Below are positions 1 through 7,987 of a stretch of 64,000 nucleotides of DNA, piece by piece. The notes under the pieces were generated by a model. The model saw nothing but the letters and a program-made list of their open reading frames with translations. It did not search any database and was not told the origin of the DNA. Within the stretch, counting starts at the first letter, position 1; every line of letters begins with the position of its first letter. The stretch spans positions 1-64,000 of the forward strand of contig NZ_JBPAOH010000009.1 of assembly GCF_050875635.1 (NCBI RefSeq), read 5' to 3'. The translations under genes were made by a program, and so were the position numbers. Origin of the DNA: Hassallia sp050875635 (lineage in GTDB: Bacteria > Cyanobacteriota > Cyanobacteriia > Cyanobacteriales > Nostocaceae).

Positions 1-39
1 GTTCCCATTCAGATGCGGTACAACATTATATCGTCGCGT

Positions 40-100
40 GTAGGGGCACGGCAGTGCCGTGCCCCTACGGGTGTACCTCACGTAACCGAGAATTGCTATA
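40..100 (-). repeat. Small palindrome-bearing interspersed element, copy 1
   Basis: A 29-bp near-perfect palindrome (positions 40-68, arms GTAGGGGCACGGCA and its complement around one central base) is followed by a tail with the block GTGTACCTCA. The same palindrome architecture and tail, in the opposite orientation, recur at 34555-34617, which defines a roughly 60-bp element. The right end coincides with the point where the neighbouring Uma2 reading frame loses family similarity, so the element appears to have inserted there. Confidence 0.7.
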
Positions 101-456
101 TTAATTTCAATTGCTAAATCGGGATTTTCTTTCTTTTCTCTTAAATAATAAGATTCATCAGGTTCAAATGAAGCACCTTTTTCTTGAGAACGACGAGTAG
201 CGCTACCTACAGGGATAAAATTTATACTCATTTCGCACAAATAGAGTTCTAGCAAAAAACCAATAATGGTTTTCAGCATTTCATGTTCTTCACCCAAAGT
301 CATAAACTGTATATATCCATCCAGATAAGTTATCCTTAAAGCAGGCGATGCCGTTAAAGCTTCTATTTTTTCAAATTCTTCCCAAGTATAATAACCAGGT
401 AGGAGAAATTGCTGTTCTTTGAGTGTGGTGACTTTATCTGCGAGTTGTGGAGTCAT
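100..456 (-). pseudogene. Uma2-family (DUF820) endonuclease-like gene, 3' end lost at a repeat element
   Basis: Read from an ATG at 456 leftwards, the frame starts MTPQLADKVTTLKEQ and contains the Uma2-typical stretches LPGYYTWEEFEKIE, LDGYIQFMTLGEEHE, FIPVGSATRR and NPDLAIEI. Directly after DLAIEI, at about 102, the reading runs into the repeat element at 40-100 instead of the expected second half of the PD-(D/E)XK-like fold. The start and about 118 residues are preserved; the C-terminal part is absent in this window. Uma2 proteins are abundant, poorly characterised cyanobacterial nuclease-fold proteins. I infer a disrupted, probably non-functional gene. Confidence 0.75.
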
Positions 457-498
457 AGCGATGCCTGCGGCAGTAAACTACGCACTTTCTTTTGGTTT

Positions 499-717
499 TC
501 ATTTATTATCTAGGAATTCATCTACTGTAATTTCTGCTTGTCGAATCAAACTTCTTAGTAAACCAGGTGCTAATTCCCGATGATTAGGAATTGACAAGGT
601 TGGTTTTGATTCGTGCCAAAGTATCATGTGGCTTCCAGTTTGATGATCCAATACATAGCCAAATTTTTGAAAAATTTTAACAGCTTCTTTACCGGAAATA
701 TTTGATAAACGTCCCAT
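499..717 (-). CDS. hicA: HicA-family mRNA interferase toxin
   Basis: A 72-residue protein with the HicA/YcfA pattern: an N-terminal helix (SGKEAVKIFQKFGY), the catalytic strand with GSHMI around His29, and SIPNHRELAPGLLRSLIRQA near the C-terminus. HicA toxins are double-stranded-RNA-binding-fold ribonucleases that cleave mRNA when free of HicB. The ATG lies immediately after the stop codon of hicB with no spacer, so the pair is surely co-transcribed with the antitoxin first. Length and the key His are as expected for an active toxin. Confidence 0.9.
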   Translation of the reverse strand: MGRLSNISGKEAVKIFQKFGYVLDHQTGSHMILWHESKPTLSIPNHRELAPGLLRSLIRQAEITVDEFLDNK

Positions 718-945
718 TTATACTAAAACTTCCCCGATAAAGGTTTGTAATTCTTTAGCTACATATGGTTTGCCATGCTTGGCTTGAACGTGAAGATAAC
801 CTCTAATGGCATCCTTAATATTTTCAATTGCCTCATCTAATGTTTTACCTTGGCTTACACAGCCGGGAAGTTCAGGAACTTCAGCAACATAACCTTGATA
901 TTCTGGATCAAATGTGAAAATTACTTGGAATTTCATAATAATCAA
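718..945 (-). CDS. hicB: HicB-family antitoxin
   Basis: A 75-residue protein with the compact HicB fold (partial RNase H-like): KFQVIFTFDPEYQGYVAEVPELPGCVSQGKTLDEAIENIKDAI is diagnostic, above all the VPELPGCVSQG core. It would bind and inhibit the HicA encoded directly downstream. No added DNA-binding domain is visible at the C-terminus, so autoregulation would need another route. The start may be Met1 (945) or Met4 (936); no strong ribosome-binding site separates them. Confidence 0.9.
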   Translation of the reverse strand: MIIMKFQVIFTFDPEYQGYVAEVPELPGCVSQGKTLDEAIENIKDAIRGYLHVQAKHGKPYVAKELQTFIGEVLV

Positions 946-1037
946 TCTTTAATAATTGAGTACATACAATAAATTTAACGCGAAAAAAAGGCGATCGCGC
1001 TACTTTTTCCTATTATTTAAAAGCATCCCTGATGTTT

Positions 1038-1362
1038 TTAGGGAAAAGTCCAGTTTTCCAATTGCAGCTCGGTAATGCGAACGTAGTGACGAGTATTATT
1101 AGTAACTAAAATGTAATTTTCTGTAAGTGCAACACTAGCAATTAATAAATTAAATTCAGCAATCGGTTGTCCTATTCTACGTAGTTCCACTTTTAATTCG
1201 CCAAAGCGCTTAACAGCAGAATCGCTTAAAGGTACAACAGGTAAGTTTTGAATAAATTGTTCTGCACGAGTTAGATTTTCTGTTACTCGATTGGAATTGT
1301 ATGCACCATAGTACAACTCGGCTGCTGTGATGACACAAATGGAAATTTGATTTGATCCTACT
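1038..1362 (-). pseudogene. VapC-type PIN-domain toxin, 5'-truncated
   Basis: The C-terminal two thirds of a VapC ribonuclease are present: ISICVITAAELYYGAYNS, a helical middle, then FNLLIASVALTENYILVTNNTRHY with the late PIN acidic region and TNN. Typical VapC proteins start about 45 residues earlier with a MYLLDTN-like strand carrying the first catalytic Asp. Here the frame upstream of 1362 enters the DUF4926 remnant on the other strand and hits a stop with no start codon. The first in-frame Met (1316) would give a 92-residue protein lacking the first catalytic strand. Probably inactive. Confidence 0.75.
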
Positions 1363-1542
1363 TCCGTACGGTTTAGAAAAAGGTGATATGGGTACTGTTA
1401 TGTTGGTACATCAAGGTGGCGAAGGTATGAAGTTGAATTTGTGACATTGGATGGCGAAACTGTGGCAATTGTTTCATTATTTGCAGTACAAGTTCGTCCT
1501 ATTAGTAGTAGAGAAATTGCTCATGCAAGAGTGATAAATTGA
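1361..1542 (+). pseudogene. DUF4926-domain protein remnant, 5'-truncated and frameshifted
   Basis: The plus strand reads LPYGLEKGDMGTVMLVHQGG and then, after a one-base shift near 1424-1426, YEVEFVTLDGETVAIVSLFA and VQVRPISSREIAHARVIN before a TGA at 1540-1542. This is the DUF4926 pattern, a small SH3-like protein often found beside toxin-antitoxin genes in cyanobacteria. The N-terminal residues are missing at the same place where the opposing vapC loses its 5' end, so a single rearrangement probably broke both. Confidence 0.65.
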
Positions 1543-1636
1543 TGCGATCGCGCTTTGTTAAATCATGTAATTTATGTGCCTAACGACGCACCCGGATATA
1601 CGAACAAAACCAGGCGATCGCAGGTTTCAAAACATT

Positions 1637-1692
1637 AAAGTCCGCCTGCGCGGACTTTGTTCGTCTAGCCCCAGACTTCCAGTCTGAGGGGC
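1637..1692. repeat. Two-hairpin interspersed repeat, copy A
   Basis: Hairpin 1 is AAAGTCCG paired with CGGACTTT (1637-1658). A spacer resembling TTGTTYGTNTAGCC follows, then hairpin 2 with GCCCCAGACT paired to AGTCTGAGGGGC (1668-1692). The same two-hairpin layout and spacer occur at 24143-24198 and 29649-29702. The rest of 1543-1844 shows no gene; the open frame that crosses it reads through the repeat and is not credible. Confidence 0.65.
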
Positions 1693-1844
1693 GAAGCCGA
1701 AATTTGTTTGTGTAGCCGGGAATTGTGTTCGCTTTTTTGCTTTAACAGTTTTATACAGTATTTTTAAATCTAAAAAATAAAGTGGACATTGCTTAAAAAA
1801 GTAGTCAATATCCACCACCATACTTTATGTAAAATAGTTAAACT

Positions 1845-2240
1845 CTATCGCTTAAGAAGCTTTGGATTGCGCCAGTCAATTTTTTGACCAGGGGTAAATA
1901 GGGTTCTAGCACTTTCTCGATGTATTTCCTGACAAGCATCTTTAAGTACGAGTAAAATAGCAGCTAATAAGCCACCTGATTGCCCCCAAGTTTTACTATG
2001 AATATGGAATATCCAATCAAGTAAATCATCAGAATTATTGCATTGCTCAAGGTCAATTTCATAAAAATTTTTTCCATTCTCTTCTATTTGAATAGTAAGA
2101 TTGCTTTTTTGAAAGTAGACACGAAAATCATCATTTACAACTCCATTTTTAAGTCTTTCACACCTCTCTAATTCAACTTTTTCACGCAATTCATCAAATG
2201 TATAAAGCTTGGATACGCCTGTATCATTCGTGCGCTTCAT
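1845..2240 (-). CDS. Hypothetical protein, 131 aa
   Basis: A soluble-looking 131-residue protein, rich in charged residues, starting MKRTNDTGVSKLYTFDELRE. It has an acidic central part (IEENGKNFYEIDLEQCNNSDDLLDW), a short alanine/leucine-rich helix (GGLLAAILLVLKDACQEIH) and a basic tail ending KLLKR. No catalytic motif, signal peptide or membrane segment is recognised. It stands alone between the toxin-antitoxin strip and the ThDP-enzyme gene, which runs in the same direction. The family is unknown to me. Confidence 0.55.
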   Translation of the reverse strand: MKRTNDTGVSKLYTFDELREKVELERCERLKNGVVNDDFRVYFQKSNLTIQIEENGKNFYEIDLEQCNNSDDLLDWIFHIHSKTWGQSGGLLAAILLVLKDACQEIHRESARTLFTPGQKIDWRNPKLLKR

Positions 2241-2337
2241 ATACTGTACCTAAATTGTTTATAGTCACTAAATTTTACACCTAAGTTGCTGAAAAATTTA
2301 CCCCCACCTAGTAATATCCAAGCAGGGGTAATAACTC

Positions 2338-4563
2338 TTAATGCACTAACTCAATTCCCCGCTTCGCTAAAGCTTGCGCTGTCAAACCATTAAACGCCAT
2401 CAACTCACCAGCACTCGCTGTAGTTTCCCCACGCTTCCACGCGAAAGTATCGCGCTTGCAAGTACTTCTTAACATTATTGGTTCCAGCATCGCACTCGCA
2501 CCACCAGTCACACCAATCAACGCATCACCTGCAAATAATTCCGCAAATTCTTCATCATTCAAAAAGTCACCATCGGGTTCAGAACAAGTATCCCAAGCTG
2601 TATCATCAGGACGATATAAACGACGGGGATTAATAACAGAAATTATCTTCACACCAAGACCTTCAGTTTCTAAGAAAGCTGCGGCTTCAAATACTGGCAT
2701 TAATGTCATATCACCAATGACAGCAAAGACAACTTTCTTACTTCCACCTTGATTAGATTCGACTTCATGCAACAACACAGCACCATCGCGTAACCCTTTA
2801 TGAGTTTGTTCAAAAGTTGTTCTAATTGGCAAAGGTGACTTACTTGCAGTAATTACAATTCCCTTATTTTTGGTTTTCAATGCCCAGTCATAACAAACTT
2901 GGATACTGTTAGCATCAGGTGGAAAAAGTGGGAATACATTGCCATTTCGCATCATCGAAGCAAAGTAAGCTTCAATTTCTGGACGTTGGTGAGTCCATCC
3001 GTTGCGTCCTTGCTCTAAAGCACCAGCAGTAAATAAAGTGATTGTCGAGGGAGTGGGACGACGCAATTCTGCCATTGCTTGGATTACAGTTTGCCAAATT
3101 GGTAAACCGTTAATGGCAAAAGATTCATAAGAACACCATAAAGTTCTCGCACCCATTAACGACAAACCAACTGCTAAACCTGCACAAGCATCTTCACTTA
3201 AAGGTTCATAAACTTGTCCGTTTGGTGCTTGGTTGTATAAGTCATCTGTTGTCGGGTGGATAATCTTTAATGCTTGATTTATGTTGGCAATTCCTGATGC
3301 TTCATTTCCATCAGCGTTGGTGACGAGGAAATTTTTATCTTTCTGTCCAACTATTCCTACTAATCTCCCCATCGCGGTTGTGGAAATTTTTGATTCGCCA
3401 CCCACAGCATATTCTTCTAAAGGCAATTCGCCTAATTCTGGCAATTCTAATTCAAATTCTGTAACAACTGTTTTCGCAGCGGGTCCACCACCAGCGCGTT
3501 CCGCATTTGTTCGCACTAATTGCCAAGCTTCTGCTGACAATGCACGCCCTTGCAATGCACTTATAATATGAGGAGCGTCTAGCGTATCTTTAGGATATAA
3601 ATTGTGTGATTTTGCTCCTCTGGCGTGAACTCCTGCACCTTTCAATTGTTTAATAATAAACACGGTAAGTTTACCGCCAAGTGCAGATTTAGCAGCTTTA
3701 TCTATACCAGTTAATACGGCTTTGATAAAAGCTAATCTTTGTTCAAACGAAAAGGCGGTACTATCAACATAATCGCCTGTTTGATTTTGGTCATCAAAGT
3801 CTTTGGCATCGACTAATACAACTTCGGCAAAACCGTTACCTTGCCAGTATGCGATCATCTGTTCGTTGGTTTTCAGGGAAACCATGCTATGATGCTCCTG
3901 GCTGTAACCGTTCCACACCAACACTGGCAAGAAGTTGGTGACGCTGGGAAAAGCTGTATTGAAGTGTGCCATCGAACTAATGATGTAGGGTTCACCCAAT
4001 CCACCATCCCCAACAGTGAAGGGAAACAGCTTATCTTGATGCAGCTTTGCTGCTGACATGGCAAAGTGTTGCCCTTGTCCCAAAGGTCCTGCGGGTGCGA
4101 GAATACCGGGAATGTAGCCGGAAAGGTGTCCTAAAAGTCCGTGCTTTTCGCGGAAGCGATCGCGCAATTCCTGCACTGTATATATCCCCATGTCCTCTAG
4201 CGAACGATCCAAGAACATCGCACTATAAAATCCAGGGGCGTGGTGTCCCACTTCCGTGATAATGTTCTTATGACCCAGCATGACCAACGCTGCATAAGCT
4301 TCCGCTTGCGAAGCAAATCCACCTGGGTGTCCGGAAGCTTTAGAACCAGTAATTTGTAACGTTAAATAACGTAAGGCATCAGCTGCAAGCAAAGTCTGAT
4401 ATACTGCTGCTGCATCTTCAGGATTGGCGATCGCTATTTTATCTTCGGCGATCGCAGGTGTTCCCCCATAAGTTTCAAAATCTGGCAACGCTGACCCAAA
4501 ATATTGAATTCCCTCGCAAAAATCCGGAGACGCTGAAGTTGCTTTTGGTGTGATTGCAGTCAT
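2338..4563 (-). CDS. Transketolase/phosphoketolase-like thiamine-diphosphate enzyme
   Basis: A 741-residue ThDP-dependent enzyme. Visible features are SGHPGG (residues 77-82), HAPGFYS (108-114), a glycine-rich AGPLGQGQHFAMS stretch (158-170) and the ThDP/Mg motif GDGG (185-188) with the downstream Asn of VWNGY (217-221). The C-terminal half contains GWTHQRPEIE and LFPPDANS, which resemble the HQDPG and PPDAN blocks of phosphoketolases (Xfp), whereas the N-half looks more like transketolase. A role in sugar-phosphate carbon flow is the family inference; substrate and products are not deducible. It is monocistronic and divergent from the P450 genes across a 161-bp spacer. Confidence 0.75.
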   Translation of the reverse strand: MTAITPKATSASPDFCEGIQYFGSALPDFETYGGTPAIAEDKIAIANPEDAAAVYQTLLAADALRYLTLQITGSKASGHPGGFASQAEAYAALVMLGHKNIITEVGHHAPGFYSAMFLDRSLEDMGIYTVQELRDRFREKHGLLGHLSGYIPGILAPAGPLGQGQHFAMSAAKLHQDKLFPFTVGDGGLGEPYIISSMAHFNTAFPSVTNFLPVLVWNGYSQEHHSMVSLKTNEQMIAYWQGNGFAEVVLVDAKDFDDQNQTGDYVDSTAFSFEQRLAFIKAVLTGIDKAAKSALGGKLTVFIIKQLKGAGVHARGAKSHNLYPKDTLDAPHIISALQGRALSAEAWQLVRTNAERAGGGPAAKTVVTEFELELPELGELPLEEYAVGGESKISTTAMGRLVGIVGQKDKNFLVTNADGNEASGIANINQALKIIHPTTDDLYNQAPNGQVYEPLSEDACAGLAVGLSLMGARTLWCSYESFAINGLPIWQTVIQAMAELRRPTPSTITLFTAGALEQGRNGWTHQRPEIEAYFASMMRNGNVFPLFPPDANSIQVCYDWALKTKNKGIVITASKSPLPIRTTFEQTHKGLRDGAVLLHEVESNQGGSKKVVFAVIGDMTLMPVFEAAAFLETEGLGVKIISVINPRRLYRPDDTAWDTCSEPDGDFLNDEEFAELFAGDALIGVTGGASAMLEPIMLRSTCKRDTFAWKRGETTASAGELMAFNGLTAQALAKRGIELVH

Positions 4564-4724
4564 GCTCAGTACCTTGTAAATAAAAGGAGATGCTGTAAAT
4601 GCTCAACAAGTTAACAAGAATTTTACAACTTTCATGTTGTAACAATTTATGACTCTTTCACAACGTAAAGATAATTAGCTTAAATCTAAACGCAACAAAA
4701 CTTAATTATTTTACCTTTGTTTCA

Positions 4725-6134
4725 GTGGCAAAAAAGAATAAACCCCACAAACTGGAGCTTATGAAATTACCAAATGGTCCGCAAACCCCAGCGCTGGTAC
4801 AGATGCTTCAATGGGTTTTCACTCCCATGTCATTTATGGAAACCTGTGCCAAGCGCTATGGTGACATCTTTACCTTGAATTTGAATGTTCCTGCGGTATT
4901 TGTTAGTAACCCTCAAGCGCTACAGCAGATGTTAACTAGCGATACAAAGGAATTTGCAGCTCCTAGTGACTGGAACACGGTTTTTGAACCTCTGCTAGGA
5001 AAGCATTCTGTCATCACCGTCAGCGGTGAAGTGCATCGGCGTCAGCGCCAATTATTAATGCCTCCTTTTCATGGTGACAGGATGCGAACCTATGGTCAAG
5101 CAATTAGTAATATTACAGAGCAAATCATCAGTCAGTGGCAAACAGACAAACCTTTCACTGTTCGGTTGGCAATGCAAACCATTACCATGCGGACAATTAT
5201 GCAAGTCGTATTTGGACTGTATGACAGTCCTCGCGCTCAAGAACTAGAGAAAATTTTGTGTCTGATGCTAGAGGATGGAGGTTCTGTTTGGAGAGCTGTT
5301 GAGCTTTATTTTCCCGCTATACAAAAAGATTGGGGTCCTTCTAGTTCTTGGGGAAAATTTCTCCGTCGTCGTCAGCGACTTCACCAACTCATAAACGAGG
5401 AAATTGAAGAACGTCGTCTTCAAGCAGATTCATCGCGTACAGATATCCTCAGTTTGTTGATGGCAGCGCGAGATGAAGCTGGTGAACCGATGACAAATGA
5501 AGAGTTGCGTGATGAATTGATCACAATGTTGTTTGCAGGTCACGAAACTACAGCTACTGCGCTAACTTGGGCATTGTACTGGATTCACAAGCTACCAGCA
5601 GTTAAAGAAAAGCTGTTGCAAGAACTAGATAGTTTGGGCGAAAATCCAGATTCGAGTATGATTTTCAAATTGCCTTATCTTAACGCCGTTTACAGCGAAA
5701 CTTTGCGAATTTATCCTGTGGGGATGCTGAACTTTCCCCGCGTTGTGAAAACACCTTTATCGCTGTGCGGTCATCAACTTGAACCGGATACGGTGGTTAT
5801 TGGCTCGATTTATTTGACGCACCAGCGGGAGGATTTATATCCAGAACCGAAACGGTTTAAGCCTGAGCGCTTTTTAGAAAGACAATTTTCGGCGTATGAA
5901 TATCTGCCTTTTGGGGGAGGTGCTAGGCGCTGTATTGGTATGGCGTTTGCCCAGTTTGAAATGAAGGTGGTATTGGCGAAGATTCTTTCTAATTTGGATT
6001 TGGCGTTAGTGGATAATCGTGATGTGCGACCTAAGCGCCGTGGTTTGGTGAGTGGTCCGGATCGCCCGATTCAAATGGTTGTTAAGGGTAAGCGTGAGGT
6101 TAAATATCCGGCTTTGTCATCTATCTCTGGTTGA
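4725..6134 (+). CDS. Cytochrome P450, CYP110-like (first of a tandem pair)
   Basis: A P450 monooxygenase of up to 469 residues. It shows the I-helix oxygen-activation motif AGHETTATA, the K-helix ETLRIYP (ExxR), a PERF-type motif (FKPERFLER) and the heme-ligand loop FGGGARRCIGMAFA with the axial Cys. Composition resembles the CYP110 family of filamentous cyanobacteria, which act on fatty acids, alkanes or terpenoids; the substrate is unknown here. The frame opens at GTG 4725, but ATG 4761 (MKLPNGPQTP), with GGAG just upstream, matches the usual family N-terminus and may be the real start. No membrane anchor is apparent. The paralogue follows 320 bp downstream. Confidence 0.9.
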   Translation: MAKKNKPHKLELMKLPNGPQTPALVQMLQWVFTPMSFMETCAKRYGDIFTLNLNVPAVFVSNPQALQQMLTSDTKEFAAPSDWNTVFEPLLGKHSVITVSGEVHRRQRQLLMPPFHGDRMRTYGQAISNITEQIISQWQTDKPFTVRLAMQTITMRTIMQVVFGLYDSPRAQELEKILCLMLEDGGSVWRAVELYFPAIQKDWGPSSSWGKFLRRRQRLHQLINEEIEERRLQADSSRTDILSLLMAARDEAGEPMTNEELRDELITMLFAGHETTATALTWALYWIHKLPAVKEKLLQELDSLGENPDSSMIFKLPYLNAVYSETLRIYPVGMLNFPRVVKTPLSLCGHQLEPDTVVIGSIYLTHQREDLYPEPKRFKPERFLERQFSAYEYLPFGGGARRCIGMAFAQFEMKVVLAKILSNLDLALVDNRDVRPKRRGLVSGPDRPIQMVVKGKREVKYPALSSISG

Positions 6135-6239
6135 GTTTTTAATTGAGGGGATTTTGATATATTTTTAAGGCTTTGTTAGGGTGTGCCGTGCCTGCATAGC
6201 CCTGTTAAACTAACAGCGTAAAATAAGGTTTTTCTTTCT

Positions 6240-6378
6240 TTGCGCTCTTCGTGTCTTCTCCTTCGGAGACACCAAGGGTGAACGCGGTTTAAATATATTA
6301 TTTAACCACGTTCGCCCTTGGCGTTGCCGTTCGCGTAGCGTCTCCGAAGGAGAAGGCTAGACGCAAAGGACACGAAGG
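6240..6378. repeat. Large interrupted palindrome between the P450 genes
   Basis: An inner inverted repeat pairs ACCAAGGGTGAACGCGGTTT (6271-6290) with the imperfect complement at about 6304-6331 across an AT centre. An outer pair joins CTTCGTGTCTTCTCCTTCGG (from 6248) to CTCCGAAGGAGAAGG plus GGACACGAAG (to 6377). The right arm holds extra sequence (GTTGCCGTTCGCGTAGCG) of a kind common in cyanobacterial dispersed repeats. It could form a cruciform or a long RNA hairpin. No coding potential is seen in 6135-6454 apart from this. Confidence 0.6.
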
Positions 6379-6454
6379 GGAATTTCTAGAAAACGAACCG
6401 CAGAGGCGCCAAAGGCACAGAGGTAAGAGAAGAGAGAGTGAATAAAGTTTTATT

Positions 6455-7768
6455 ATGACGTCTTTGTTACAAACGTTGCAATTGATTGCTAATCCGACGC
6501 GGTTTTTGGATGGGTGTGCTGTTAAGTATGGGGATGTTTTTAGTGTTAGGGTTTTGGGGATAAATTCGCCGCCGGTGGTGTTTTTTAGTCATCCGGATGC
6601 AATTTATGAATGTTTTGCGGTGCCGGCGAAGGAGTTGGATTTTCAGAAGGCAACTCATGTATTTAAGCCGCTGTTTGGGGAGAAGTCGATTGTTTTGCAG
6701 GAGACGCGATCGCACAATCGTCAAAGACAGTTATTGATGCCGCCTTTTCATGGCGATCGCTTAAAATCTTACGGTGAATTAATTTGTCAAATTACTGAAG
6801 ATGTAATTAAAAGTTGGCAAGTCGGTACAGTAATATCTATGCAGAAAGTTATGCCAGATATTACTTTACAAATTATCTTACAAGTAGTATTCGGTATTAG
6901 TCCGGGTGCGCGTTACCAACAATTAAAGGAACAATTGACTTCTTTATTAGAAGATGTCACTAAACCTTTGTATTCCAGCTTATTTTTCTTTCCCCCCTTG
7001 CAAAAGAATTTAGGCGCGTGGAGTCCTTGGGGAAATTATCTCAAAAGGCGAGAAGAAATAGACAAGCTTATATATGCAGAAATTTCGGAAAGACGTTTAG
7101 AAAATGATGCAACGCGTACAGATATTCTCAGTTTGCTAATGTCAGCGCGTGACGAAAACGGACAGCAAATGACAGATGAAGAATTACGCGATCAATTAGT
7201 TTCGCTATTGCTATTAGGTTATGAAACTACAGCAGCGGTGTTGGCGTGGGTATTTTATTTAATTCACGCGCATCCAGAAGTAAAAGATAAGTTAATGCAG
7301 GAATTAGATGTAACTGATACATCAAACCCTGAAGTTTTAGCGCAACTTCCTTACCTGACTGCTGTTTGTCAAGAAACACTGCGAATTTTTCCCATTGCCT
7401 TAATATGTACACCGCGAATGGTAAAAGATAAAGTGGAAATTGCCGGGAAAAAATATACATCTGGCACAATTTTAGTACCCTGCATTTATTTAGCACATCG
7501 CCGCAGCGAAACTTATCCAGAACCAGAGAAATTTCAACCAGAAAGATTTCTCAACTCTAAATTTTCCGCTTATGAATATCTACCTTTTGGCGGTGGTTAT
7601 CGAGGTTGCATAGGTGCAGCATTTTCCATGTATGAAATGAAGTTAATAGTAGCCACAATATTGTCAAATTTTCAGCTAGCACTTACTAATAATCGTCCGG
7701 TACATCCAACACGCCGAGGTATTACCATAGTCCCTAGTGGTGGTGTGCGGATGCAAGTTAGGAGTTAG
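6455..7768 (+). CDS. Cytochrome P450, CYP110-like (second of a tandem pair)
   Basis: A 437-residue P450 paralogue of the upstream gene: RQRQLLMPPFHGDR is shared, as are TDILSLLM, the ExxR helix (QETLRIFP) and the heme loop FGGGYRGCIGAAFS. The I-helix reads LGYETTAAVLAW, so the usual small residue that opens the (A/G)Gx(D/E)T motif is Leu, which could alter the active-site pocket or oxygen handling. The reaction is presumably a monooxygenation; substrate and redox partner are unknown. The ATG start is preceded by a purine-rich stretch (AGAAGAGAGAG). The stop codon abuts a 29-bp palindrome. Confidence 0.9.
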   Translation: MTSLLQTLQLIANPTRFLDGCAVKYGDVFSVRVLGINSPPVVFFSHPDAIYECFAVPAKELDFQKATHVFKPLFGEKSIVLQETRSHNRQRQLLMPPFHGDRLKSYGELICQITEDVIKSWQVGTVISMQKVMPDITLQIILQVVFGISPGARYQQLKEQLTSLLEDVTKPLYSSLFFFPPLQKNLGAWSPWGNYLKRREEIDKLIYAEISERRLENDATRTDILSLLMSARDENGQQMTDEELRDQLVSLLLLGYETTAAVLAWVFYLIHAHPEVKDKLMQELDVTDTSNPEVLAQLPYLTAVCQETLRIFPIALICTPRMVKDKVEIAGKKYTSGTILVPCIYLAHRRSETYPEPEKFQPERFLNSKFSAYEYLPFGGGYRGCIGAAFSMYEMKLIVATILSNFQLALTNNRPVHPTRRGITIVPSGGVRMQVRS

Positions 7769-7797
7769 GTACAGACGTTCCATTGGAACGTCTGTAC
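7769..7797. repeat. 29-bp perfect palindrome (GTACAGACGTTCC family)
   Basis: Two 14-base arms, GTACAGACGTTCCA and its exact complement, flank one central base. The repeat begins directly after the P450 stop codon, so it could act as a processing or termination hairpin. Related copies are at 31735-31763, 42858-42886, 42897-42925 and 35657-35684. Confidence 0.8.
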
Positions 7798-7987
7798 GAG
7801 GAGTTAGGAGTGATGAGTTAGTAGTTAGTAGTTAGTGGTTAATTGTCCCCCTTGTCCCCCCCTCTCCCCCTCCCCCACTCTCCCCCTCCCCCACTCTCCC
7901 AAGTTGCATATTCCCTATTGCAGATACGCTTTTAGCTCGCCAACGTCTAGATTAACGAGTAACAGCATACAAGGAGATTGGCAAGCC

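Noticed and set aside
1627..1821. Open frame of 64 codons on the minus strand
   Set aside because: More than half of it translates the two-hairpin repeat and its flank; no family pattern and no ribosome-binding site.
7835..7987. N-terminal 51-residue extension of the DUF2993 protein
   Set aside because: Proline-rich translation of a C-rich repeat; the downstream ATG has an AAGGAG site and fits the family.
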